Below, piece by piece: positions 52,893 to 60,297 of a stretch of DNA of 64,000 nt; the stretch's first letter is position 1; every line of letters starts with the position of its first letter. The stretch lies in assembly GCA_023212695.1 (NCBI GenBank), contig JALCCG010000021.1:62001-126000 (forward strand), written 5' to 3'. The notes beneath the pieces are model-generated. The model was not told where the DNA came from and did not search any database. It saw nothing but the letters and a program-made list of their open reading frames with translations. A program made the position numbers and the translations under genes. The stretch is from Sporisorium sorghi. Taxonomy: Eukaryota; Basidiomycota; Ustilaginomycetes; Ustilaginales; Ustilaginaceae.

Positions 52893-54188
52893 TCATCCAA
52901 ACCGCTCGGTTTTATACCATTTGGACTCTCTGCCCGTGATCTTGTCCCTAATCATGGAGACAAAGGCTTTGATGGATATAACCAGAAACAGCTGGGCGTA
53001 GGTGAAATACGATACGCAGGATAGAATGAAGTTGCGTGTGTTGCTCTGACCAATGTCCGTGGCGAGCGCCAGGTTGATCTGGAGGACGTAGATATAATAC
53101 ATTAACGCCCATGCAATGATCAGGTACATGTACACGTCCCCCTCAAACCGGAAGGGAGAGACCACAGCCGGATTAAACAGCGCGATGATCTGGTACACGA
53201 TGTTTGCGACGAAGATGATATCCGAGATGATGATGGCAATCATGAACCAGAAGTAGCTGGCCGCGTAATACAGCACGTGCAGCTTGATCCGCCAGCTTGT
53301 CCGGTCAAACAGGTGATGAATATTATCGGTAACCACGCTGTAGTTTCCTTTGGCCCAGCGTTCGCGCTGCTTCATGTAGACCTTCAGATCCTCGGGCTCC
53401 TGCTGATAAGCCTCAGCTTGCGGAGCCAGCGCAATCAGCTGTCCTCGTGTCAGAATCTCGAACGATATAGCGGTATCCTCTGTAATCGCATGTTCGTCCC
53501 ATCCGCCGATTTCCCGGATCAGCCCAGTCTTCACGATGAAATTCGTGCCCGGAATGGTACCCAGCTTAAAAAGCTGCCATAGACCGGTATGGTGCACGCG
53601 CTGAATGGTAACCAGCTCCAGATTGATGCAGCGGGACAGAAAATTCTGTCCGCGATTTCGCGCTTTGTTGCGTCCGAAGACCGCACCATAGCGTTCAGGC
53701 TCCTCCATCGCCTTCTGCGTCAGGAACAGCAGCGCATTCTTCTCAGGCGCGGCATCCGCATCATAGACACAGATCCATTCGCCTGTGGCCTGCTTGAGCG
53801 CATCGTTCAAGGCCCCCGACTTGCCGCCGGTTCCGGTTCTCTCCAAGATGATAAAGTTGCGGTCCCGGTAGCGCTCATTGGCTTTTAATGCGCATAAGCG
53901 CTCGGCCGTATGATCTTTGCAATTGTCGGCAATGACAATCAGCTGCATTTTGTGATGAGGGTAATTCATCTGCAGAATGTGCTCGACCGTTGCTTGGATG
54001 ACCAGCTCCTCGTTATGCGCGGGCACCATAACCGTTACGGTTGGGAAATCCTCCAGATTGCTGGGGTTGACCAGCTTCTGACGGCTTTGTTTATGAATGA
54101 ACAGAATCGCGCCGGCCATAATAATGATGGATTCCAGAACGGCAACCCATATACTGATGATCGAGATGACCAGCAAAAAGTCAGTCAC
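52893..54188 (-). CDS. GT2 polysaccharide synthase, YdaM-like
   Basis: A 431-residue glycosyltransferase with one N-terminal and about four C-terminal membrane segments. The GT-A domain carries TVMVPAHNEELVIQATVEHI, a DxD in VYDADAAPE, the TED motif (AITEDTAISF) and QRERW. It resembles Bacillus YdaM, part of a c-di-GMP-controlled exopolysaccharide operon. The GTG start 54188 has GGGGGAGG four bases upstream and overlaps the stop of a 47-residue ORF by eight bases. A degenerate GGDEF receptor gene precedes both, so c-di-GMP control is likely (inference). Confidence 0.9.
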   Translation of the reverse strand: MTDFLLVISIISIWVAVLESIIIMAGAILFIHKQSRQKLVNPSNLEDFPTVTVMVPAHNEELVIQATVEHILQMNYPHHKMQLIVIADNCKDHTAERLCALKANERYRDRNFIILERTGTGGKSGALNDALKQATGEWICVYDADAAPEKNALLFLTQKAMEEPERYGAVFGRNKARNRGQNFLSRCINLELVTIQRVHHTGLWQLFKLGTIPGTNFIVKTGLIREIGGWDEHAITEDTAISFEILTRGQLIALAPQAEAYQQEPEDLKVYMKQRERWAKGNYSVVTDNIHHLFDRTSWRIKLHVLYYAASYFWFMIAIIISDIIFVANIVYQIIALFNPAVVSPFRFEGDVYMYLIIAWALMYYIYVLQINLALATDIGQSNTRNFILSCVSYFTYAQLFLVISIKAFVSMIRDKITGRESKWYKTERFG

Positions 54189-54324
54189 TGAACCTCCCCC
54201 GATCGTACTTTCGTTTGATTTTTGACCGGAAGCTTAAGGTCGCCACCGTAAGAAGAAGGATGGAAATGAAGAAAACGATACTGACCCCGATGCATAGAGG
54301 GATAAACCAGCTGGTGTACGCCAT
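54181..54324 (-). CDS. 47-residue single-pass membrane protein
   Basis: ATG to TGA on the minus strand, 47 codons. One strongly hydrophobic segment (FIPLCIGVSIVFFISILLL) is followed by a basic tail (RSKIKRKYDRGR). AAGGAGG lies 11 bases before ATG. It sits between the YdaK-like receptor and the GT2 synthase, overlapping the latter by eight bases, so it is almost surely translated as part of this operon. By analogy with small PgaD-like partners it could bridge receptor and synthase; that is inference. Confidence 0.7.
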   Translation of the reverse strand: MAYTSWFIPLCIGVSIVFFISILLLTVATLSFRSKIKRKYDRGRFSD

Positions 54325-54362
54325 CGGATCGTAGGCCTCCTTATAATCATGTTGTAAACGGG

Positions 54363-55238
54363 TTAAATATACTCCCCGATCAAGTCGGTTTCCGTATTTC
54401 GTTCTAATGCGGAGATAATGTCATCGATGTTTTCGTACCTGCTGAATTGTTCCTTCTGGAATACGAGGCCACCGGCGCGAACCACCAGCTTGAGCGACAT
54501 TCCTTTTTTATCGCGGAAGGGCACGTTCATCATGGCGATTTTGATGCGTTCCATCAAGCTTTTGAGGTACTCTGGCTTGGTGAGGGGGCACAGGATGATA
54601 AAACGCCCTTCACCAATGGAGAATTTATAATCCTCGTAGCGAATCTGCTTCTGAATGGTGCGGGATAACTCCATAATCAGTTTGGCAAAGCGGTGTGAGC
54701 CGACGGATTCCCTGGTTAAGGGGAGAAAATCGAGTTTGAACATCACGATGCAAAAGCCGTATTGATCCGAATACCGATTGGCCAAATTGGCTTGTTTCAT
54801 TAGTGTGTCCTCGAATGCATCTTTACTTCCCAGGGAAGTGTCAATATCGATATCCGGGTTGGTTTTTCTTAATTGCTCCAGACGTTTAATAAACCTCCGG
54901 CTTCGGACAAGGGCCAGCTTGATGAGGATCGCAACAGCGGTATTGGCGGGCAGGAGCAGAATCCAGGACAGCGTGAGTGCATTGACGGGAGCCAAGGTGG
55001 ATAGCCATACAAAATAAGTGACAAGAAACACAAAGACCGTAACCGTCGAAACCCCTACCGGAAGAAAAAAACCGATCAACAGGGCGGCAAGGGTGCCAAT
55101 GCTGAACATGAATTCCGTGAAAGTAAACGTTTGGTTTACGTAAATGTTCCAGTAAATCATCAGTTGCTGGACCATGGCAAGAGCAATCAGCAGGAAATAT
55201 CCGAGTTCAACGCGGCGTAAGGGGGTGGAGTTTTTCAT
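54363..55238 (-). CDS. Membrane protein with degenerate GGDEF domain (YdaK-like c-di-GMP receptor)
   Basis: A 291-residue protein: about four membrane segments (about 10-115), then a GGDEF-fold domain (about 135-280) in which the active-site GGDEF is replaced by GEGRF (FSIGEGRFIIL). It therefore should not make c-di-GMP. Bacillus YdaK has the same build, binds c-di-GMP, and controls the polysaccharide operon ydaJKLMN. ATG 55238 with AAAGTAGG six bases upstream is preferred to the ATG at 55262. First gene of the three-gene minus-strand operon. Confidence 0.82.
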   Translation of the reverse strand: MKNSTPLRRVELGYFLLIALAMVQQLMIYWNIYVNQTFTFTEFMFSIGTLAALLIGFFLPVGVSTVTVFVFLVTYFVWLSTLAPVNALTLSWILLLPANTAVAILIKLALVRSRRFIKRLEQLRKTNPDIDIDTSLGSKDAFEDTLMKQANLANRYSDQYGFCIVMFKLDFLPLTRESVGSHRFAKLIMELSRTIQKQIRYEDYKFSIGEGRFIILCPLTKPEYLKSLMERIKIAMMNVPFRDKKGMSLKLVVRAGGLVFQKEQFSRYENIDDIISALERNTETDLIGEYI

Positions 55239-55508
55239 ATCTAACCTACTTTCTAAGCTCATAAACCTGTACGCTGTGATGAGTCATCACATATGTTATT
55301 TAAAAATTACCCAAATGTCGATAGATTTATCGATGGTTGTCACAATGTACATATTGGATAATGGTCCCTCGCCTCCACTGACCTTGAAATTCTCTGACAA
55401 ACTGGCCCCTATCATGGATCAGGGAATACGGATAGAGTAGGGTTTAAGTATTCGTATACTATATAGAAAAGGTGACGCTGAATGCAAAAAGAGGGGACTG
55501 GCTGCGAT

Positions 55509-55553
55509 ATTATCCGCAGATCATCTCGAGTTCACTCGATCGCGGCGGATAAT
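55509..55553. repeat. Inverted repeat in the divergent intergenic region
   Basis: ATTATCCGC (55509-55517) is inverted as GCGGATAAT (55545-55553), with an inner CGAG/CTCG stem. The 55239-55690 region separates the c-di-GMP operon from the ECF41 gene; apart from this and the promoter at 55612, no gene is visible. Confidence 0.5.
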
Positions 55554-55611
55554 TACAGATAAGGTTTGCATCCACATGTGAGCCAAACTACTACGAGGAA
55601 GAACGTCAAGA

Positions 55612-55638
55612 TGTCACAGATCGCGGCGTTCATCTGTC
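55612..55638 (+). promoter_or_regulatory. ECF41-type promoter of the sigma gene
   Basis: TGTCACA (55612-55618), 16 bases, TGTC (55635-55638), 52 bases before the start codon. ECF41 factors recognise TGTCACA at -35 and CGTC at -10 (known); here the -10 has one change. The matching site at 57050 has the same spacing. Confidence 0.7.
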
Positions 55639-55690
55639 ATGTTAGTATTGGTGTTCATGCCATAATATACAGAGTGAGAAGGTGTGCCTT

Positions 55691-56590
55691 ATGTTATTGG
55701 ATCAGATCTATGCGCAGTACAAGCCGATGATGTTTGGCCTTGCTTACCGGATGCTGGGAAATGCAGCGGATGCGGAGGACATCGTGCAGGATGTTTTTTC
55801 ACATTTTATGGGGCTGGACCGGGGAGACATTGTGAACGAGAAGGCCTATTTGGCAAAAATGACAACCAACCGCTGTATCAATCTGCTGAAATCCTCCAGA
55901 CGGCAGCGCGAAACGTATACAGGTCCCTGGCTGCCGGAGCCGATGCCTGACTATGATATGCTGACACGTGCCGATCCTGCGGAACGCCGCGAGAATATTG
56001 GATATGCGTACCTTGTGCTGCTTCAGCGATTAACGCCGCTGGAGCGAGCCATTTATATCGCCAAGGAAACGTTGGGCCTCGAATATGAGGTCATAGCGGA
56101 AATGCTGGGAAAGACGGAGGTAAGCTGCCGCAAGACCTTCAGCCGGGCGCGGCAGAAGATGGGGCCTGCCCGCGAGGATCCAGCCGGCGCTGGACCCCGG
56201 ACAGAAATGCAGGAACGCTTCGTTGAAGCGTTCCTGCGAGCGTCCGATATGGGCCATTTTAAGCCGCTGCTTTCATTGCTGAAAGAAGAGGTTACCCTGC
56301 TCTCGGACGGAGGTGGCAAGACCAGGGCAGCCCTCAATCCGATATTGGGTGTGAAACGGGTATGTGCTTTTTTCGAGGGATTGTACGCCAAGGGCTCATT
56401 CCGGGAGGGATTTGAACCCGTTTCCGTCAATGGAGAGCCCGGTTTGCTGCTGAGACGGAATGGCAGGGTTTCCATGGTGCTTACAGTCGATTGGGAGCCC
56501 GACCTATCCCGGATCCGCCAGATTTTTCTGGTGGTCAATCCCGACAAATTGCGGCTTTTTAATCAAAACAGCCCGGGAACAGGCCCGTAG
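55691..56590 (+). CDS. ECF41-family RNA polymerase sigma factor (SigJ-like)
   Basis: A 299-residue sigma factor: regions 2 and 4 in the first 170 residues, then a SnoaL-like C-terminal domain that regulates activity in cis, so no separate anti-sigma is needed. The family motifs GPWLPEP in the linker and NPDKL near the C-terminus are both present. ATG 55691 has AGAAGG nine bases upstream. Its end overlaps the convergent carboxymuconolactone-decarboxylase-like gene by 32 bases; such genes are the typical ECF41 target. Confidence 0.93.
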   Translation: MLLDQIYAQYKPMMFGLAYRMLGNAADAEDIVQDVFSHFMGLDRGDIVNEKAYLAKMTTNRCINLLKSSRRQRETYTGPWLPEPMPDYDMLTRADPAERRENIGYAYLVLLQRLTPLERAIYIAKETLGLEYEVIAEMLGKTEVSCRKTFSRARQKMGPAREDPAGAGPRTEMQERFVEAFLRASDMGHFKPLLSLLKEEVTLLSDGGGKTRAALNPILGVKRVCAFFEGLYAKGSFREGFEPVSVNGEPGLLLRRNGRVSMVLTVDWEPDLSRIRQIFLVVNPDKLRLFNQNSPGTGP

Positions 56591-57005
56591 CAACGCCGAT
56601 CCGGTTCCAGGCATTAATCGTTGTGATCGCCATAATTAAATCGACGTATTGCTTCTCGTCAAAATGCTTCCGTACACGTTCGTACACCTCGGCGGGAACC
56701 CCTGCCTCAGACAGCTTGGTCACATATTCCGTCAATTCGATGACCGCACGCTCCGCTTCGGAGTAAATCGGAACCTCTCGCCACATCGGCAGCAGAAGCA
56801 GTCGATCCACGCTCTCACCCATGGCCAGCAGATCCTTGGAATGCATATCTGCACAGAAGGAGCAGCCGTTGATCTGGGATGCGCGGAGTTTAATGATCTC
56901 GTACAGTTTGTGATCCAGCCCGTTCTTTTGCACGGCTTGTTCAAGGGCTAGCAGCGTCTTGAAGGCATCGGGATTGGCCGTTCGGTAATTCATTCGCAGT
57001 TCCAT
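56559..57005 (-). CDS. Carboxymuconolactone decarboxylase/AhpD-like protein
   Basis: A 148-residue protein of the CMD/AhpD fold with the redox motif CSFCADMHSKD (Cys-x2-Cys and His), suggesting an alkylhydroperoxidase-like activity rather than decarboxylation. ATG 57005 with AAGGGGAAC upstream is chosen; the longer frame to 57059 crosses the promoter. Expressed from an ECF41-type promoter and convergent with the sigma gene, overlapping it by 32 bases, so antisense interference is possible. Confidence 0.9.
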   Translation of the reverse strand: MELRMNYRTANPDAFKTLLALEQAVQKNGLDHKLYEIIKLRASQINGCSFCADMHSKDLLAMGESVDRLLLLPMWREVPIYSEAERAVIELTEYVTKLSEAGVPAEVYERVRKHFDEKQYVDLIMAITTINAWNRIGVATGLFPGCFD

Positions 57006-57049
57006 GTTCAGTTCCCCTTTACGGTATAAAATTTGATGTTCAACCATAT

Positions 57050-57076
57050 GACAGTTCACCGGGCAGGATTGTGACG
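57050..57076 (-). promoter_or_regulatory. ECF41-type promoter of the CMD/AhpD-like gene
   Basis: On the minus strand CGTCACA (57076-57070), 16 bases, TGTC (57053-57050), 44 bases before the start codon. It shares GTCACA, the 16-base spacer and TGTC with the site in front of the sigma gene. Confidence 0.7.
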
Positions 57077-57085
57077 TGGATTATA

Positions 57086-57200
57086 AGAAAAAAAAGAAAC
57101 CCCTTTGGAGTCAAGAACGAGCCCCCGGGGCAAAGCACTTCTTCACAGAAGCGCCTTCTGCTGCGGGGCACGGCTCAAGTCCATCTAAGCGGGTTTCTTT
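57086..57200 (-). terminator. Large structured terminator of the anti-sigma gene
   Basis: AAAGAAACCC (57093-57102) pairs with GGGTTTCTTT (57191-57200); inside are GAGCC/GGCTC and CAGAAG-CGC-CTTCTG stems. On the minus strand a run of eight T follows. At about 110 bases it is much larger than other terminators here, so it may also be a small RNA. Confidence 0.6.
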
Positions 57201-57239
57201 GTCTTGTTATTTTCTCAGCGATAACGTGTGCTATATAGG

Positions 57240-58889
57240 TTATTGCCCAGCCTTAAGTGGAACGCGCAGCGCGTCGTTTCGATTGTGGGTTGTGTAGTTC
57301 GAAATGTAAATATCGAGCTCAGTCTGATCGAAATTCTCATACACGTCCATATGTTTATTGTTCTCATTGCCAAGCATCCCGATCATGGCCGGCATCCCAT
57401 AGCTCCGGTCTTTACCATCCAAATAATAGGTTTGATTGATACCGCCAAACGCCGGATCGGAGCTCAAGGATTCCACATAGAGATGATTCTCCTTCATGTA
57501 GTAGGTCCATGTGATCGGATACCCCGCGATAGTGGTGGTCAAGCTTTGATGTTCCGCTGAGATGCCGGTCAGTTTGATCGGATTCTTGTCGCCGGCAAAT
57601 TCGTCGACACGGTGCTTGGCGATCAAGGACACAGGTTGTTTAGTAAGAGAGGCTGCATCCAGTCCGGTCATTTCAAACCGCAGCTCCGTTTGGTTGGATG
57701 AACCGGACTTATACCATATACCTCCGTTGAGCAGTGTCCCGCCAACATCCAGCTGATAATCCATATAAGGAACGCGGGTGTACTTCTCTTTGTGGGTCAA
57801 GATCAATCGCACTTGCGTTGGCGTGACAATCATTTCATGAATCTTCGTTCCGCCAGGCACCTGATCCAGCGGGATATTCAGAGTCTCCTTAAATGATCCG
57901 TTTTCTAATTGTTTTTTGGACAGGGCCAAATTCAAGCTCCATGTGCCTTCAGCGGTTCCTAGCGTGCGGTCGTAAGCCAGCTGGAACTGGACACCCTGAG
58001 CACGTATGGAGTCCGACTTGAATATTTGTTGACTCAAGTATTCTCCAGAAGCACCCGGTGTCCCGAAGACAGGGGTCTCGGCTTCCTTAATAGGCTCGTT
58101 CTTGTCATTAAGGGCTTGAATCCGCACCCAGCTTCGATGCCTCATCTCAGGATCCGTGAACGTAATGGCTGATTTCAGGAGCATATTTCCACCGGATTGA
58201 TCGAAAGACTGCAGGGTCATACTGCCAATACCGTCCTTCTGAACCTGGAACTCCTGCGTATTGGGGTTGTTCGGGTCGAAGCTGATGGAATGCATCCCGT
58301 CACCCGTAAAGCGGATATTATCCAGTGAAAATTCAACGTCAGCCGTCTTCCCATCCGCAACCCAATCGGTCTCAAAATAACCCTGGAATACGCCAAGCTC
58401 CTCATTCCACTGGTGGGAATAATTACCCTCAATCGGGTTGCCCATGTGATCCTTCATCCCGATATGATCAAACCCTGCTTGCTCTCCCATCCGTGATGAT
58501 CCGGGATCCAGACTGTAGAGCAGGAAAGTCCGGTTGTCATCGATAAACGCCGTGTGCACGGTTAAGGTTACGCCATCCTTCGTAACGGATTGCTCAATCG
58601 TCTGACCAAGGCCCTGCTCCAGGGCGTTTGTGATACCTGCTCGGTAGGAGAGCAGGCTGGACCAATCGTAGGACAGGGCTGCATATACCGGCGTAGCCAT
58701 CAATGCAACGGATATCCCTGCCACAATGGCGATTTGCTTTCGCTTTCGAGGGCGAAGTGCAGCCGCATCACGGGCTGCGACCCGCAGCTCATCCTGTTGA
58801 ATACTGCTCCACATCCGGTCAAAATCCGGGTAGGGCGCGGTCTTCTCTGCCTTCATTTGTTCTTTCAGATTGTTCTCAATGCGTTCCAT
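57240..58889 (-). CDS. DUF4179 membrane anti-sigma-like protein
   Basis: A 549-residue single-pass protein: cytoplasmic N-terminus (about 1-50), membrane segment (IAIVAGISVALMATPVYA), and a large extracellular part with DUF4179 (about 70-200) and further beta-sandwich domains. AAGGGAGAG precedes ATG. It overlaps the ECF sigma gene by 14 bases and presumably inhibits that factor. It is longer than the similar protein at 51712, with an extra C-terminal domain. The sensed signal is unknown. Confidence 0.85.
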   Translation of the reverse strand: MERIENNLKEQMKAEKTAPYPDFDRMWSSIQQDELRVAARDAAALRPRKRKQIAIVAGISVALMATPVYAALSYDWSSLLSYRAGITNALEQGLGQTIEQSVTKDGVTLTVHTAFIDDNRTFLLYSLDPGSSRMGEQAGFDHIGMKDHMGNPIEGNYSHQWNEELGVFQGYFETDWVADGKTADVEFSLDNIRFTGDGMHSISFDPNNPNTQEFQVQKDGIGSMTLQSFDQSGGNMLLKSAITFTDPEMRHRSWVRIQALNDKNEPIKEAETPVFGTPGASGEYLSQQIFKSDSIRAQGVQFQLAYDRTLGTAEGTWSLNLALSKKQLENGSFKETLNIPLDQVPGGTKIHEMIVTPTQVRLILTHKEKYTRVPYMDYQLDVGGTLLNGGIWYKSGSSNQTELRFEMTGLDAASLTKQPVSLIAKHRVDEFAGDKNPIKLTGISAEHQSLTTTIAGYPITWTYYMKENHLYVESLSSDPAFGGINQTYYLDGKDRSYGMPAMIGMLGNENNKHMDVYENFDQTELDIYISNYTTHNRNDALRVPLKAGQ

Positions 58890-59409
58890 ATTGTTTCTCT
58901 CCCTTCAACCAAATGCTGTGATTTTGTTCGAGTTTTTTACGCATGATTTTCAGTGCTTTGTGAAGCCTTGATTTAACTGTTCCTACAGGAATCCTCAGCG
59001 TTTCGGCGATTTCCGTCATCGACAGCTCGCCGATGTAGCGGAGCGTAATGACGGCCATCAGCTTGTCCGGAAGCTGATTCAGCAGTTTCTCCCATTCGGC
59101 TGTTGCCGCTTTTTCCAATACGATGGTGTCTACGGATTTAACCGATGCGGTGGTCTGCTCGTGAAGCCATTGAACCTGGCTTTGTTTTTCCCGCTGTGTC
59201 TGATTCCTTCTAAGTAAATTCAGGCAGTGGTTCATCGTGATACGCATGATCCAGGCGCGTGTATGCTCAACGTTTCTCCATTCCTGACGAAATACGGTGA
59301 CAAACACGTCGTGGCAGAGATCTTCCGCATCCTGTGCGTTCCGCAGCATGTAGTAGCAGGTGCGGTACACGTCCTTGTTATAAGCATCGAATAACTCGCG
59401 TTCCGTCAA
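58876..59409 (-). CDS. ECF-type RNA polymerase sigma factor
   Basis: A 177-residue sigma factor with region 2 (AQDAEDLCHDVFVTVFRQEW, RAWIMRITMNHCLNLLRR) and region 4 (MAVITLRYIGELSMTEIAET, GTVKSRLHKALK). The start is TTG with AAAGGAG seven bases upstream. It forms an overlapping pair with the DUF4179 gene, just like the pair at 51182/51712 but distinct in sequence. Confidence 0.92.
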   Translation of the reverse strand: MTERELFDAYNKDVYRTCYYMLRNAQDAEDLCHDVFVTVFRQEWRNVEHTRAWIMRITMNHCLNLLRRNQTQREKQSQVQWLHEQTTASVKSVDTIVLEKAATAEWEKLLNQLPDKLMAVITLRYIGELSMTEIAETLRIPVGTVKSRLHKALKIMRKKLEQNHSIWLKGEKQYGTH

Positions 59410-59575
59410 TCCAAGGCACTCCTTTCTTCGCGTTATGTTATATAAACAAATGACCGTCCGAAATGGTTCATTTCATATGATCAGGAACGATTCGTGAATA
59501 ATTAAGCCAATCATAAGGTCACTTGTACGGATGGTGACAGCAATCAATCAACTGTCCACGTTCCTCCATCCAAAT

Positions 59576-59615
59576 AAAGGCGCTCCATTCTGCTCCCTGC
59601 AGATGGAACGCCTTT
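59576..59615 (-). terminator. Terminator of the HxlR gene
   Basis: AAAGGCG-TCCAT pairs with ATGGA-CGCCTTT (one bulge). On the minus strand TTTATTT follows. It lies about 60 bases past the stop codon. Confidence 0.65.
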
Positions 59616-59676
59616 GACGTACGGTTGGAGGATGCGAATGGAGAGGAGGGGGTTGCCATTACGGCGGCAAATTCAC

Positions 59677-60006
59677 TTATAGCCATTTTTCGGCCCATGC
59701 TTCGACCGTGGCAAGTGCCTCCCCTAATTCGGTCCCTTTTACAGTCAACGAGTACTCTGTACGGATGGGCCTGGTCGGTATGACATTGCGATGGATGATG
59801 CCGTAGTCTTCAAGTTCTTTGATGCGTTCATTCAGCACCCGCTTGCTTAAGTCGGGAATACAGGCATGGATTTCGTTGAATCTCTTCGGTTTGTCCAGCA
59901 AAGCGTGAATAATGAGTGCGATCCACTTTTTCCCGATCAGGTGATAGCAATTCCCAACCTTTTCGCATAATCGGAACGAATCCCGTTCTAGATGTTGTTC
60001 ACTCAT
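59677..60006 (-). CDS. HxlR family transcriptional regulator
   Basis: A 109-residue winged-helix regulator: LIGKKWIALIIHALLDKPKR, FNEIHACIPDLSKRVLNERI, KELEDYGIIHR and the wing RTEYSLTVKGTELG. It has cysteines at the N-terminal side (RLCEKVGNCYHLIG), placed as in redox-sensing members. ATG 60006 has CAGGAGG upstream; the longer frame has none. It is divergent from the pentose-phosphate operon and shares a duplicated motif with it. Confidence 0.9.
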   Translation of the reverse strand: MSEQHLERDSFRLCEKVGNCYHLIGKKWIALIIHALLDKPKRFNEIHACIPDLSKRVLNERIKELEDYGIIHRNVIPTRPIRTEYSLTVKGTELGEALATVEAWAEKWL

Positions 60007-60044
60007 AAAAGACAGCCTCCTGTAATTGATGATGAGTTTACGAT

Positions 60045-60239
60045 AAGTAATCAGGTTACCCGTTATTTCAAGTTGCAAATTCAGGATACATTATCATATA
60101 AAGCGTAAACAAGATAGTGAAAGTTCGAACGTTCACAATTTAGATAAAAAGAGGTTGACGTGTGGAATACGGAAGAGTAATATGAGCTATATAAAAATTA
60201 TTAAGTTATAAAAAGTAATTAGGTTATTAATAGTAACCT
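60045..60239. promoter_or_regulatory. Candidate HxlR operators between regulator and zwf
   Basis: AAGTAATCAGGTTA (60045-60058) recurs as AAGTAATTAGGTTA (60213-60226), 13 of 14 bases alike and 168 bases apart. The second copy extends into an inverted repeat AGGTTA-7-TAACCT (60221-60239). One copy is near the HxlR start and one near zwf. Confidence 0.55.
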
Positions 60240-60297
60240 TAACTATTTATGTGAACTAATTATAGCTCTATCGTTCATATATCAAGGAGGACCTCTG

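Noticed and set aside
55338..55344. A further TGTCACA as a third ECF41 promoter
   Set aside because: No TGTC or CGTC stands 16 bases downstream, and no gene starts at a suitable distance on the plus strand.
57086..57200. A tRNA or T-box leader
   Set aside because: No cloverleaf or T-box specifier/antiterminator pattern; the T-run on the minus strand fits a terminator.
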